Origin: Tetraselmis striata
Lineage: Eukaryota > Chlorophyta > Chlorodendrophyceae > Chlorodendrales > Chlorodendraceae
Assembly (NCBI GenBank): GCA_006384855.1
Contig: VCJN01000419.1
Span: 1 to 64,000 of the forward strand
Direction of reading: 5' to 3'
Length of the DNA: 64,000 bases
Shown: positions 63,895-64,000 of the stretch, piece after piece
How the letters are laid out: every line of letters starts with the position of its first letter
Position numbering within the stretch: the first letter of the stretch is position 1
Program-made: the position numbers and the translations under genes
The notes under the pieces: generated by a model
The model's input: only the letters and a program-made list of their open reading frames with translations
What the model was told of the DNA's origin: nothing
The model's database searches: none

Positions 63895-64000
63895 TGTTGG
63901 AGTATGTGCTCTGACAGGTCCTTCTGGCAATCTACTTATACCAATATCAGTAGATGGCGAGCTGCGCGCGCGTCCGGACTTAACATGCGACCCGAGCAAG
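63895..64000 (+). repeat. 3' LTR, first 106 bases
   Basis: Matches 58340-58445 with three substitutions; cut by the window end. Confidence 0.9.

Larger units (their letters stand above)
58340..64000 (+). mobile_element. Copia-type LTR retrotransposon, right end cut by window
   Basis: 5' LTR 58340-58651, primer site, Gag, protease, integrase, reverse transcriptase, RNase H (Copia order), polypurine tract, then the first 106 bases of the 3' LTR. The first 106 LTR bases differ at three positions between the two ends. The coding region is broken by several stops, two frameshifts and a reverse-transcriptase deletion. If the second LTR is full length, the element is about 5.87 kb. Confidence 0.9.

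Noticed and set aside
58340-64000. Stop-codon reassignment explaining the in-frame stops of the Copia element
   Set aside because: TAA, TAG and TGA all occur inside it, while the confident host genes end normally at these codons; a frameshift and a domain deletion are also present.

Overview
This is nuclear DNA from a GC-rich eukaryotic microalga. I favour a green alga (chlorophyte). Genes are split by many short GT-AG introns. Introns and spacers carry long poly-C/poly-G runs and (CA)n microsatellites. The putative polyadenylation signal TGTAA, typical of chlorophytes, lies shortly after the stops of two genes and at the 3' tail of a LINE fragment. No bacterial operon, Shine-Dalgarno site, CRISPR array or prophage was seen.

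Host genes sit mainly in the first 35 kb. (1) 5.6-11.0 kb, plus strand: an 11-exon gene for an 819-residue acidic coiled-coil protein. (2) 14.2-19.7 kb, minus strand: an 11-exon gene for a membrane-anchored sialidase-like (BNR repeat) protein of about 461 residues; all eleven exons join in phase. (3) 30.0-32.4 kb, plus strand: a coilin homologue (Cajal-body scaffold) with one apparent single-base frameshift. (4) 33.0-35.0 kb, minus strand: a CaMK-type serine/threonine kinase of 484 residues in two exons. Weaker gene-like stretches lie at 0.5-1.9 kb and 12.1-13.3 kb.

From 20 kb onward mobile DNA dominates. It includes a 1.6-kb internally deleted Copia derivative with target duplications (20.2-21.8); two copies of a 0.9-kb inverted-terminal-repeat element carrying a related ORF (3.0-3.9 and 24.8-25.7); a decayed DIRS-like element (26.1-29.3); a 1-kb terminal-inverted-repeat element (35.4-36.4); a tRNA-like sequence; two insertions flanked by 15-16 bp target duplications (36.8-38.4); and a broken pogo-type transposase (39.2-41.1). 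Further on are an unrecognised mobile-element gene (42.5-44.3), a Mutator-like transposase (53.5-56.2), a reverse-transcriptase fragment (57.1-57.7) and an almost complete but mutated Copia element whose 3' LTR runs off the window end (58.3-64.0).

The most unusual object is an 8.7-kb giant inverted repeat at 44.66-53.33 kb. Its arms are about 3.8-4.0 kb each and surround a 0.93-kb centre. Each arm carries the same ORFs and tandem arrays in mirror order, with a different mixture of intact and damaged ORFs. The centre is a second, inverted copy of a cassette at 41.04-41.93 kb that encodes a tiny, very basic protein. The whole resembles a large terminal-inverted-repeat transposon that I cannot assign to a family. 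Both Copia elements have primer sites complementary to the anticodon region of initiator methionine tRNA (the half-tRNA priming known from Drosophila copia).
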